Of a DNA stretch of 64,000 bases, positions 1 through 7,571 are shown in pieces. The position numbers were made by a program, and so were the translations under genes. Source of the stretch: Mumia sp. Pv4-285 (GTDB lineage: Bacteria > Actinomycetota > Actinomycetes > Propionibacteriales > Nocardioidaceae); NCBI RefSeq assembly GCF_041320275.1, contig NZ_CP162023.1, positions 1,674,001-1,738,000 on the forward strand. Reading direction: 5' to 3'. Below the pieces are notes generated by a model, which made no database searches, was not told where the DNA came from, and saw nothing but the letters and a program-made list of their open reading frames with translations. Within the stretch, counting starts at the first letter, position 1. Each line of letters begins with the position of its first letter.

Positions 1-279
1 TCGTGCCGCGTCCTCGATCGTGCGGTGGATGCTGTTGGGGCCGTAGAGGCCGCTGCCGGTGCTGATGATCCCGATCGTCGACGAGCGTCGAGTGACCAGG
101 GCTCGGGCGGCGGTGTTCGGGCGGTAGCCGAGCTCGCGGATCGCGGACTCGACCCGCTCCCGCGTCGAGGGGCGGATGTTGGGGGAGCCGTTGATCACGC
201 GCGAGACGGTCTGGTGGGACACTCCGGCGGCCCGAGCGACGTCCGCCATCACCGGTGGGGACTGACGATCGGTGCTCAC
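1..279 (-). CDS. LacI-family transcriptional repressor, 5' part only
   Basis: The 93 visible residues form a LacI DNA-binding domain. A helix-turn-helix (VARAAGVSHQTVSRVING, residues 14-31) is followed by the hinge region with YRPNTAAR and then RRSSTIGII, where the sugar-binding core begins. The gene runs off the left edge, so the effector domain is missing. The start is the GTG at 279, preceded by a GGGAGGT ribosome site. It overlaps the yjfF stop as GTGA, so it is the last gene of the sugar transporter operon. By position it should repress that operon through the LacI-type operators at 5113-5126 and 5386-5399. This is inference; the family call is firm. Confidence 0.93.
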   Translation of the reverse strand, partial: MSTDRQSPPVMADVARAAGVSHQTVSRVINGSPNIRPSTRERVESAIRELGYRPNTAARALVTRRSSTIGIISTGSGLYGPNSIHRTIEDAAR

Positions 280-1289
280 GAGACCTCCCGGCGGGTGAAG
301 AAGCGTTGCAGGACGACGAAGACGAGCAGCAGCACACCGATCGAGATCTTCGTCCACCACGAGCTCAGTGTCCCGTCGAACGAGATGAACGTCTGGATGG
401 TGCCGAGCACGAGCACACCGAGGAGCGAGCCGATCACCAGACCGTACCCGCCGGTCAGGAGCGTGCCACCGATCACGACCGCGGCGATCGCGTCGAGCTC
501 CATGCCTACCGCGTGGAGGCTGTAGCCGGAGAGCATGTACAGCGCGAACAGGAGGCCTCCGAGCGACGAGCAGAACCCGCTGATCGCGTACACGCCGACC
601 TTCACGCGGGCGACCGCGAGACCCATGAGCATCGCCGAGGTCTCGCTGCCACCGACCGCGTAGACGGTGCGGCCGAAGCGGGTGAGGTGCAGCACCCAGG
701 CCGCGACCGCCACGACGAGGAGGGAGATCAGCACGGTCGGCGTGATGTAGAGCTCGCCGGGGAGCGTGATCGACGCCCCGGAGATCGACTGGAACGTCTC
801 GTCCTTGATCGGGATCGACTCGACGCTGATGAGGTAGCAGAGGCCGCGGGCGAGGAACATCCCGGCCAGCGTCGCGATGAACGGCTGGACCTCGAAGTAG
901 TGGATGACCAGACCCATCGCGAGACCGAGCACGGTCCCGGTGAGCAGGACTGCGAGGACTGCCAGCGCGGGCGGCCAGCCCGCACGCAACGTCGACGCCG
1001 CGATCATCGTCGAGAGTGCGACGACCGACCCGACGGAGAGGTCGATGCCCCCGGTGAGGATGACGAACGTCATGCCGACGGCGAGGACGATGAGGAACGC
1101 GTTGTCGACGAAGAGGTTGAGGACGACCTGCGGAGAGGCGAACCCCTCGTACCGGACCGAACCGACGCCGAACATCCCGACGAGCAGGGCGAAGGTCGCC
1201 AGCACGGGGAGCACCTGCGACGGAGGGGAGTAGCTCTTCAGCCGGCTCGCGAGGGTGCCCCCGGGCGCATCGGTCGTGGCGGTGCTCAT
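276..1289 (-). CDS. yjfF: Sugar ABC transporter permease YjfF-like
   Basis: This is a 337-residue inner-membrane permease of the ribose/galactofuranose (BPD_transp_2) family with about ten hydrophobic segments. The family loops GGIDLSVGSVVAL and GMELDAIAAVVIGGT are clear. It should pair with YtfT to form the translocation pore. The ATG at 1289 begins MSTATTD and overlaps the ytfT stop as ATGA, so the two are translationally coupled. The reading frame continues further upstream only as a shadow inside ytfT. Two non-identical permeases after one duplicated-domain ATPase match the ytfQRT-yjfF arrangement of Escherichia coli. Confidence 0.9.
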   Translation of the reverse strand: MSTATTDAPGGTLASRLKSYSPPSQVLPVLATFALLVGMFGVGSVRYEGFASPQVVLNLFVDNAFLIVLAVGMTFVILTGGIDLSVGSVVALSTMIAASTLRAGWPPALAVLAVLLTGTVLGLAMGLVIHYFEVQPFIATLAGMFLARGLCYLISVESIPIKDETFQSISGASITLPGELYITPTVLISLLVVAVAAWVLHLTRFGRTVYAVGGSETSAMLMGLAVARVKVGVYAISGFCSSLGGLLFALYMLSGYSLHAVGMELDAIAAVVIGGTLLTGGYGLVIGSLLGVLVLGTIQTFISFDGTLSSWWTKISIGVLLLVFVVLQRFFTRREVS

Positions 1290-2314
1290 GCTCGACCTGC
1301 CTTCACGAGAGAGGGACGGTTGCGACGGCGGCGCCAGACCGCCGCCCGGGCCTTCGGCGACTGGAGGAGGCACACCGCGATGACGACGACTGCCTTGAAG
1401 AGGTAGTTCGTGTCCGACGGGATACCGATGGTGGGGATCGTCGTCGACAGCGTCTGGATGAAGAGCGCGCCCACCAGCGTCCCCGTGAGCGAGAACCGCC
1501 CGCCCGCGAGCGACGTACCCCCGATCACGACGGCGAGGATGGCGTCGAGCTCGATCCACAGCCCGGCGTTGTTCGCGTCGGCCGAGCTGGTGTTCGCCGC
1601 GATCATCAGGCCCGCCAGTCCGGCGCAGAAGGCGGAGAACACGTACACGGTCCAGATGATCGTGCGCGAGCGCACTCCGGCGAGCCGGCTGGCCTCAGGG
1701 TTGATGCCGACGGACTCCACGAGCATGCCGAGCGCCGTACGGCGGGTGACGAGCCCGGTGAACGCGAGCAGGGCCAGCGACACCAGGATCGCGATCGGCA
1801 AAGTGAGGAAGTAGTCCGCACCGAGCGCCTTGAAGAACGCGTTGTTCACGGTGGTGACCTGGCCGCCGGTCACGAGCATCGCGAGTCCACGCCCGGCGGT
1901 CATCAGGACCAGGGTGGCGATGATCGGCTGGATGCCGACCACCGAGACGAGGAAGCCGTTCCACAGACCGAGCAGGATGCACACGGCGAGGGCGAGCGTG
2001 ATCGCCGTGATCGCGGTGCCGGCAGAGGCAGGATCGGCTGCGCCGGCGATGTGCACGCAAGCCACGGCGCCCGCGATGGCGGCGATCGCGCCGACGGAGA
2101 GGTCGATGCCGCGGGTGGCGATGACCAGCGTCATCCCGAGCGCCACGAGGAGCACGGGCGCGCCGTTGCGGGCGATGTCGACCAGGCTGCCGTAGAGGTG
2201 CCCGTCCTGCATCCGGACCTGGAGGAAGGACGGTGTGGCGATCGCGTTGACCGCCAGCAGGAGGAGCAGCGCGAGCACGGGCCAGAACAGCCGGTGCCGG
2301 ACGAGGTCACGCAC
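1286..2314 (-). CDS. ytfT: Sugar ABC transporter permease YtfT-like
   Basis: This is a 342-residue polytopic permease of the same family as YjfF. It begins with a short basic N-terminus (MRDLVRHRL) and a hydrophobic helix, and carries RGIDLSVGAIAAI and IELDAILAVVIGGTSLAGG. It forms the second half of the channel for the sugar captured by YtfQ. The start is the GTG at 2314. It lies eight bases inside the end of ytfR, and the gene ends inside the yjfF start, so expression is coupled along the operon. The specific sugar is inferred from the binding protein and gene order. Confidence 0.9.
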   Translation of the reverse strand: MRDLVRHRLFWPVLALLLLLAVNAIATPSFLQVRMQDGHLYGSLVDIARNGAPVLLVALGMTLVIATRGIDLSVGAIAAIAGAVACVHIAGAADPASAGTAITAITLALAVCILLGLWNGFLVSVVGIQPIIATLVLMTAGRGLAMLVTGGQVTTVNNAFFKALGADYFLTLPIAILVSLALLAFTGLVTRRTALGMLVESVGINPEASRLAGVRSRTIIWTVYVFSAFCAGLAGLMIAANTSSADANNAGLWIELDAILAVVIGGTSLAGGRFSLTGTLVGALFIQTLSTTIPTIGIPSDTNYLFKAVVVIAVCLLQSPKARAAVWRRRRNRPSLVKAGRA

Positions 2315-3890
2315 GAGTCGCCTCCTCGTCGCGGGCGATGATCGCCATCAGGTCGGCTGTCGTCGTCTGGGCGTTGGTGATCTCGTCGACCTTGTGGCGG
2401 TCGCGCATGACGACGAGCCGGTCGCTGAGGCGCAGCACCTCCTCGAGCTCGGCCGAGATGAACACCACGCCCATCCCGTCGCGGGCGAGGTCGTCGACGA
2501 CCTGCTGGATCTGGGCCTTCGCCCCGACGTCGATCCCGCGCGTCGGCTCGTCGAGGAGGAGCAGGTCCGGCTCCATGATCAGCCAGCGGGCGAGCAGGAC
2601 CTTCTGCTGGTTGCCTCCGCTGAGGTTGCGCATGAGCGCGTCCGGGTCGGCGGGGCGGATGTCGAGCGCCTCGAGGTACTTCGCGACGAGCTGGTCGCGG
2701 GTACGGGGCGGCACCGGCCGGAGCCACCCGCGCGCGGCCTGCAGGCCCAGCAGCATGTTCTCGGCCACGGTCAGGTCGCCGATCACGCCCTCGGAGCGCC
2801 GGTTCTCGCTGGAGAAGCCGATCTTGTGGTCGACCGCCTTGCGCGGGGTCCGAAGGTGGACGCGACGCCCGCGCACCTCGATCGTGCCGCTGTCCGACGC
2901 GTCCGCGCCGAACAGCAGACGGGCGAGCTCGGTCCGGCCCGAGCCGAGCAGACCGGCGACGCCGATCACCTCGCCGTCGTACACGTCGAGGTCGACCGGC
3001 GCCAGAGCACCCTTGCGGCCGAGTCCGGTCGCCCGCAGGACCGGCGTACGACGCTCGTCCGGCTGACGGGAGGGCTCGCGGTCGAGGCGTTCGAGGACCT
3101 CCAGCTCCCGGCCGAGCATCTCCTCGACGAGCTCGAGCCGCGTGACGCCGTCGGTGAGGTGCTCACCGACGAGGCGTCCGTTGCGCAGCACGGTCATGCG
3201 GTCGGAGATCGCGAAGACCTGGTCCAGGAAGTGGGAGACGAAGAGGATCGCGACCCCTTGCGACCGGAGAGCTCGCACCACCTCGAAAAGCTTGGCGACC
3301 TCGTCGGCGTCGAGGCTCGCGGTCGGTTCGTCGAGGACGAGGACACGGGCGTCGATGTCGACCGCACGGCCGATCGCGACCAGCTGCTGGACGGCGATCG
3401 GGTGGTCCCCGAGGCGGGAGCGGGGTGCGATGTCGAGACCCAGGCGGGCGAGCACCTCGCTCGCGCGCCGGTTCATGCGCCGGTGGTCGATGCGCCCGAG
3501 GCGGCGCGGTTCGCGACCTAGCAGCATGTTCTCCGCCACACTGAGGTTCGTACACAGGTTGACCTCTTGGTACACGGTGCTGACGCCGGCCTCCTGCGCC
3601 ATCGCCGTGCCGGCGAACCGCTGCTCCTCGCCGTCGACGAGGATCGTCCCCGCATCGATGGGGTAGACGCCGGTCAGCGCCTTGATCAGCGTGGACTTCC
3701 CTGCGCCGTTCTCACCCATCAACGCGTGGACCTCACCCGGGAACATCCGGAAGTCCACGCCGTCGAGCGCCTTGACCCCGGGAAAGGTGATCGTGATCCC
3801 GGTCATCTCGACGACCGGCTGCGGGTCGCGCGGTGTGCCGCCCGGTCGCGTCCCCGATGAGGGGTACGCGTCGGCTGACATGTGGGTCAT
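2307..3890 (-). CDS. ytfR: Sugar ABC transporter ATPase with two nucleotide-binding domains, YtfR-like
   Basis: This 527-residue ATPase contains two fused nucleotide-binding domains, as in the RbsA/MglA/YtfR family. Domain 1 has a Walker A GENGAGKST near residue 60 and a Walker B VLVLDEPTASLD, with a degenerate signature. Domain 2 has the relaxed Walker A GLLGSGRTEL, the signature NLSGGNQQ and Walker B LLLLDEPTRGID. It powers sugar uptake through YtfT/YjfF. The ATG at 3890 (MTHMSADAYP) has GAGGA upstream; a second ATG lies at 3881. A frame extends upstream to 3980 but runs through the intercistronic hairpin and has no supporting ribosome site. Confidence 0.92.
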   Translation of the reverse strand: MTHMSADAYPSSGTRPGGTPRDPQPVVEMTGITITFPGVKALDGVDFRMFPGEVHALMGENGAGKSTLIKALTGVYPIDAGTILVDGEEQRFAGTAMAQEAGVSTVYQEVNLCTNLSVAENMLLGREPRRLGRIDHRRMNRRASEVLARLGLDIAPRSRLGDHPIAVQQLVAIGRAVDIDARVLVLDEPTASLDADEVAKLFEVVRALRSQGVAILFVSHFLDQVFAISDRMTVLRNGRLVGEHLTDGVTRLELVEEMLGRELEVLERLDREPSRQPDERRTPVLRATGLGRKGALAPVDLDVYDGEVIGVAGLLGSGRTELARLLFGADASDSGTIEVRGRRVHLRTPRKAVDHKIGFSSENRRSEGVIGDLTVAENMLLGLQAARGWLRPVPPRTRDQLVAKYLEALDIRPADPDALMRNLSGGNQQKVLLARWLIMEPDLLLLDEPTRGIDVGAKAQIQQVVDDLARDGMGVVFISAELEEVLRLSDRLVVMRDRHKVDEITNAQTTTADLMAIIARDEEATRA

Positions 3891-3947
3891 CTCGAGTCCT
3901 CGGGGTCTCGTGGGTCGGCGGGTTGTGGTGGTTCGGTGGGTGGTGCC

Positions 3948-3972
3948 GGGGGCGGATCCAGGATCAGCCCCC
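3948..3972 (-). other. Intercistronic hairpin between ytfQ and ytfR
   Basis: The 119-nt gap between ytfQ and ytfR holds a hairpin. Arms GGGGGC (3948-3953) and GCCCCC (3967-3972) are extended by GATCC/GGATC after a single mismatch, with a one-base loop. No U-tract follows in the direction of transcription. Such a structure usually protects the upstream binding-protein mRNA or partly ends transcription, giving more binding protein than membrane components. That function is inferred. Confidence 0.55.
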
Positions 3973-4009
3973 AGCACCACGTGACGGATGGCGACGCGCA
4001 GGCCGGCAC

Positions 4010-4996
4010 TCAGTACTGGCGGTCCGGCAGAGCAGCCTTGGCCTGCTCCTGGTCGAAGGTCGACTCCTCGGTGACCACACGCTCAGGCACCTCTTCGCCG
4101 GCCACCACCTTGGCGGCGAGGTCCATCAGCTGGGGGCCGAGCAGCGGGTTGCACTCGACGATGAAGTTGATCTTCCCCTCCGCGAGCGCGGTCATGCCGT
4201 CCTTGACGGCGTCCACGGTGATGATCTTGATGTCCGTCCCCGGCTTCTTTCCGGCAGCCTCGATGGCCTCGATGGCGCCGAGCCCCATGTCGTCGTTGTG
4301 GGCGTAGACGACGTCGACGTCGGGCTGCGACTTGAGGAAGGACTCCATGACCTTCTTGCCGCCGTCGCGGGTGAAGTCACCGGTCTGCGACGCGGTCACC
4401 TCGATCCGGGGGTCGGCGGCGATCTTCTCCTTGAAGCCCTCGGCGCGGTCGATCGCCGGAGCTGCACCGGTCGTGCCTTCGAGCTGGACGACGTTGATCG
4501 TCCCGTTCTTGTCGGTGTCGGCGGTGTCGGCGTTCTCGACGAGCCAGTCGCCGGCCTTCTCTCCCTCGAGGACGAAGTCCGAGCCGAGGAAGGTCTCGTA
4601 CAGGGACGTGTCGTCGGAGTCGACCGAGCGGTCGGTGAGGATCACGGGGATCTTCGCCCGCTTGGCCTCCTGGAGGACGGTGTCCCAGCCGGTCTCCACC
4701 ACCGGGCTGAAGGCGATCACGTCGACCTTCTGCTGGATGTACGACCGGATGGCCTTGATCTGGTTCTCCTGCTTCTGCTGCGCGTCGGAGAACTTCAGGG
4801 TCACGCCCTCCTCCTTCGCGGTGTCCTTGATGGACTGGGTATTGGCTGTCCGCCAACCGCTCTCTGCACCCACCTGGGCGAAGCCCATGGTGATGCTGTC
4901 GTCGTCAGACGCGTCGCTGCTGCCGCCGCTCCCGCACGCGGCGAGGCTGCCGACGAGCACGGCGCCGACGGCGGCTGCACTCACTCTCCTGATCAT
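4010..4996 (-). CDS. ytfQ: Galactofuranose-type sugar-binding lipoprotein YtfQ
   Basis: This 328-residue periplasmic-binding-type protein has a lipoprotein signal, MIRRVSAAAVGAVLVGSLAA followed by Cys and a GSGGSSD linker. The mature start MGFAQVGAESGWRTANTQ is characteristic of YtfQ. IRSYIQQKVDVIAFSPVVETGWD and ILTDRSV also match the ribose/galactofuranose binders. It captures the sugar outside the membrane for YtfRT/YjfF. The ATG at 4996 has GGAGG just upstream. It is the first gene of the operon, about 108 nt from a predicted promoter. Galactofuranose as ligand is inferred from sequence resemblance; another hexose or pentose is possible. Confidence 0.9.
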   Translation of the reverse strand: MIRRVSAAAVGAVLVGSLAACGSGGSSDASDDDSITMGFAQVGAESGWRTANTQSIKDTAKEEGVTLKFSDAQQKQENQIKAIRSYIQQKVDVIAFSPVVETGWDTVLQEAKRAKIPVILTDRSVDSDDTSLYETFLGSDFVLEGEKAGDWLVENADTADTDKNGTINVVQLEGTTGAAPAIDRAEGFKEKIAADPRIEVTASQTGDFTRDGGKKVMESFLKSQPDVDVVYAHNDDMGLGAIEAIEAAGKKPGTDIKIITVDAVKDGMTALAEGKINFIVECNPLLGPQLMDLAAKVVAGEEVPERVVTEESTFDQEQAKAALPDRQY

Positions 4997-5110
4997 GAGG
5001 TTCCTCCGTCTACGGAACCCGGCACCGGTTCTGGTGCGGGCGAAGGGGCACAGGCGGACAACTGCTCCCCGGTCGTTCTCGATGTGACGGGCGCCACATC
5101 GATTGGTCAG

Positions 5111-5140
5111 ATTGTTAACGCTCACATTTGTGGTCGTCAA
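5111..5140 (-). promoter_or_regulatory. ytf operon promoter with embedded LacI-type operator
   Basis: Read leftward, -35 TTGACG (5135-5140), an 18-nt spacer and -10 AACAAT (5111-5116) form a good housekeeping-type promoter about 108 nt before ytfQ. An alternative -10, TAACAA, lies one base away with a 17-nt spacer. The 14-bp sequence TGTTAACGCTCACA (5113-5126) is a LacI-family operator with the usual central CG. It covers the -10 and half the spacer, so bound repressor would block RNA polymerase. Confidence 0.7.
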
Positions 5141-5385
5141 GGGCGCTGGCACATTTTCTGCTCGCTCCGGGGCGGTCGTCTCGGGTGGGGCGTCGACCAG
5201 CTCGTGATGTCGGGCCGTTGTCGACGGCACGTTCATCTACGCAGGTCAGAGCGTCTTTGGGGAGCGCGAGTCGCTGCACCTCAATGCGCGCTGAAGCACG
5301 ATGACAAGCGCCTGGCGCTGCTGCGTCGTCTCCAAATCGTGACCTTCGCGAGCCCCTCGGCGAAGTGACCAGTTTCGCCCGATTC

Positions 5386-5399
5386 TGTGAACGATCACA
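5386..5399. promoter_or_regulatory. Second LacI-type operator, distal
   Basis: TGTGAACGATCACA is an inverted repeat with TGTGA/TCACA arms and a central CG, the same type as the operator at 5113-5126. The centres of the two sites are 273 bp apart, about 26 helical turns. This suits looping by a tetrameric repressor, or separate control of the rightward degV side. Binding is inferred. Confidence 0.6.
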
Positions 5400-5509
5400 T
5401 TGCGTCGACGCCGAGAGACGAGGCGGCCTGGACGGACCGGCGACGGCGCTGCGCGCAGGCCGATGCACGAGCACGCGCCCGCCACGGCGTCTCCGGCTAC
5501 CCTCGGCCC

Positions 5510-6367
5510 ATGACGATCGCCATCGTGACCGACTCGACGGCTTCGCTGCCCCCGGAGCTCGCAGCGTCCCGGGACATCACCGTCGTGCCGCTCGAGGTGG
5601 TCATCGACAACCGCTCGTACACCGAAGGCGTCGACGTGACGTCGGCGGACCTCGCGCGTGCGCTGCGGACAGGGCGGGCCGTCAGCACGTCACGCCCCAG
5701 CCCGGAACGCTTCTCGCGCTTGTACGCCGACCTTGCTGACCGCGGGGCCGAGGCGGTCGTCTCGGTGCACCTGAGCTCCCGGGTCTCGGCAACGTTCGAG
5801 TCCGCCCAGATGGCGGCCCAGGAGGGCCCGGTCCCCGTGCTCTGCGTCGACAGCCGGCAGGTCGGGATGGCCACCGGGTACGCCGCCCTCAGCGCAGCCG
5901 ACCACCGTGACGCGGGAGCATCGGCCGAGGACGCCGCTAAAGCCGCCCAGGTCCGGTCCGAGCGGGCGACCACGTACTTCTACGTCGCGACCCTCGAGCA
6001 CCTGCGCCGCGGCGGCCGCATCGGCACGGCGTCGGCGATGCTCGGCTCCGCGCTGTCGGTCAAGCCGATCCTCGGGGTCGAGGACGGCAGGGTCGTGCCG
6101 GTCGAGAAGGTGCGGACGTCGGCACGTGCGATCGGCCGCCTCGAGGAGCTCACCGCGCAGGCCGTCGCCGCGCACCCTGACGGCGTCGACGTCGCCGTGC
6201 AGCATCTCGACGCAGAGGACCAGGCGAGGGCGCTCGCAGACCGGCTGCGCGACGCCCTCGGCCTCGGTGCCGTCGACGTGATGGAGGTCGGAGCGGTCAT
6301 CGGCGCCCACGTCGGGCCAGGCCTGCTGGCCGCCACTGTCTCGGGTCGGCTGCCGAGCGCTCCTTAG
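5510..6367 (+). CDS. DegV-family fatty-acid-binding protein
   Basis: This 285-residue protein has the DegV fold. The N-terminal strand IAIVTDSTASLPPE, the STSRPSPERF segment and HLSSRVSATFESAQMA form the site that binds a fatty acid carboxylate in characterised members. LRRGGRIGTASAMLGSALSVKPIL is the family's central motif. Members present fatty acids to FakA-type kinases in Firmicutes; the actinobacterial role is unclear. The ATG at 5510 is preceded by TACCCT at 5498-5503 with six bases between, a pattern of leaderless transcription. It lies upstream of comEA on the same strand, as in mycobacteria. Confidence 0.92.
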   Translation: MTIAIVTDSTASLPPELAASRDITVVPLEVVIDNRSYTEGVDVTSADLARALRTGRAVSTSRPSPERFSRLYADLADRGAEAVVSVHLSSRVSATFESAQMAAQEGPVPVLCVDSRQVGMATGYAALSAADHRDAGASAEDAAKAAQVRSERATTYFYVATLEHLRRGGRIGTASAMLGSALSVKPILGVEDGRVVPVEKVRTSARAIGRLEELTAQAVAAHPDGVDVAVQHLDAEDQARALADRLRDALGLGAVDVMEVGAVIGAHVGPGLLAATVSGRLPSAP

Positions 6368-6469
6368 TCTTCCGTCCGGCCGCTCCCCAGCGGACTCGAC
6401 CCGACGTTTGTCCACAGGGTGGAGTCGTGTGCTCCGCGCGAGCCGGTCGTCCGGCCTTAGCGTTCCCAG

Positions 6470-7531
6470 GTGGACAGACGCGGAGCCGACCGGACGAGCG
6501 AGGCAGCACGGCGCCGTCTTGCACTGCTGGCTCGTGAGCTCGGGACCGGACGGGTCGACATCGCCCAGTCCGGCGTCGCCCATGCCAGCATCGCCGGGGG
6601 TGACGTCGCCGAGGACGACCTCGCGGTGCTCGATGGTGCACCGGAGCCCGATGCGTCCACACGTGTCGCGCTCGGCGACGACGTGCACGAGCTGTTGTGG
6701 CCGGATGGTCTCCTCCCGCTCGACGAGCTGCCCGATCGGGCGGAGTCCGAGCGTCGCCGGAGGCTGTCACGACCCGTGGCTCCGCTCGGCGGGCCCGAGG
6801 GCGACGACCTTTGGGGCCGGCACCGATCGGGGGCGGTGGGGCGTGCACCGGGGTCGACCGTCGCGCTCCCGCGCGCGCTGAGCGTCCTCGGGGCGGGTGT
6901 CACGGCGCGACACGTCGTGGTCGTCGTCGTCATCGTGCTCGTCGCGGCCGTGGGTGCAGGGTTCTGGGTCCTGCGCGCGCAGCCCCGATCGGTCGTCGCG
7001 GAGCCGCTCGCGCCGGCTACCTTCGTCCCCCAGGGTGGTGCCGCAGAGGGCGTGGCACCCTCGCCGGCTCCGGCGCAGGGGAGCGGAGCGGCCCAAGTGG
7101 TCGTCGACGTGGCGGGCAAGGTCCGGCGGCCGGGCATCGTCGCTCTCCCCTCGGGCTCCCGTGTGGTCGACGCACTCGATGCGGCGGGGGGCGCCACGCG
7201 CGGCGTCGACCTCACGCCGCTCAATCTTGCCCGCGTGCTCGTCGACGGGGAGCAGATCGTGGTCGGGATGCCCGCGGTGGACGGTCTCCCGGCGGCCCTG
7301 CCGTCTCCGTCGAGCAGTGATGCGGGTGGTCCGGCAGGGGCAGTCGTCCCGCTCAACACGGCCACGATGGAGCAGCTCGACACACTCCCCGGAGTGGGTC
7401 CGGTCACCGCCCAGGCCATCCTCGACTGGCGCGCCGAGCACGGGCGCTTCACCTCGGTCGACGAGCTGCTCGAGGTGCGAGGCATCGGCGACGCGACGTT
7501 GGCCCGGCTGCGTGACCTCGTCACGGTCTGA
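6470..7531 (+). CDS. comEA: ComEA-like helix-hairpin-helix DNA-binding membrane protein
   Basis: This is a 353-residue protein. It has a long charged cytoplasmic N-terminus, one transmembrane helix (about 149-168), a low-complexity linker, an SLBB/SoxL-type domain (about 205-265, VVDVAGKVRRPGIV) and two helix-hairpin-helix motifs at the end (LNTATMEQLDTLPGVGPVTAQAILDW and GIGDATLARL). ComEA binds double-stranded DNA outside the membrane and hands it to ComEC during natural transformation. The ~140-residue N-terminal extension is much longer than in Bacillus. The GTG at 6470 follows TAGCGT (6458-6463) by six bases, so the mRNA is probably leaderless. comEC follows directly. Confidence 0.88.
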   Translation: MDRRGADRTSEAARRRLALLARELGTGRVDIAQSGVAHASIAGGDVAEDDLAVLDGAPEPDASTRVALGDDVHELLWPDGLLPLDELPDRAESERRRRLSRPVAPLGGPEGDDLWGRHRSGAVGRAPGSTVALPRALSVLGAGVTARHVVVVVVIVLVAAVGAGFWVLRAQPRSVVAEPLAPATFVPQGGAAEGVAPSPAPAQGSGAAQVVVDVAGKVRRPGIVALPSGSRVVDALDAAGGATRGVDLTPLNLARVLVDGEQIVVGMPAVDGLPAALPSPSSSDAGGPAGAVVPLNTATMEQLDTLPGVGPVTAQAILDWRAEHGRFTSVDELLEVRGIGDATLARLRDLVTV

Positions 7532-7571
7532 TCCGTCCGGCACGGCCACGAGCCGTGGGACGGGGCGCTCG

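Larger units (their letters stand above)
4997..5509. other. Intergenic region between the ytf operon and degV
   Basis: This 513-bp non-coding stretch separates the divergent ytf operon and degV. It holds the ytf promoter and operator at 5111-5140, a second operator at 5386-5399, and the degV -10 TACCCT at 5498-5503. Open frames inside it on the minus strand show no family features, and I treat them as chance. I see nothing else in it. Confidence 0.6.

Noticed and set aside
258-269. Third copy of GGGACTGACGAT as part of a mobile repeat family
   Set aside because: It lies within lacI coding sequence and matches only 12 bp without the flanking extension, so chance cannot be excluded.
255-1406. 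Long plus-strand open frame opposite the yjfF permease
   Set aside because: Its product is a low-complexity string of Arg, Glu, Asp and His with no fold signature. It is the antisense shadow of a GC-rich coding gene.
5115-5474. Minus-strand frame of 119 codons in the ytf-degV gap
   Set aside because: It lies across the promoter and operators, has no ribosome site or family features, and has the composition of chance frames.
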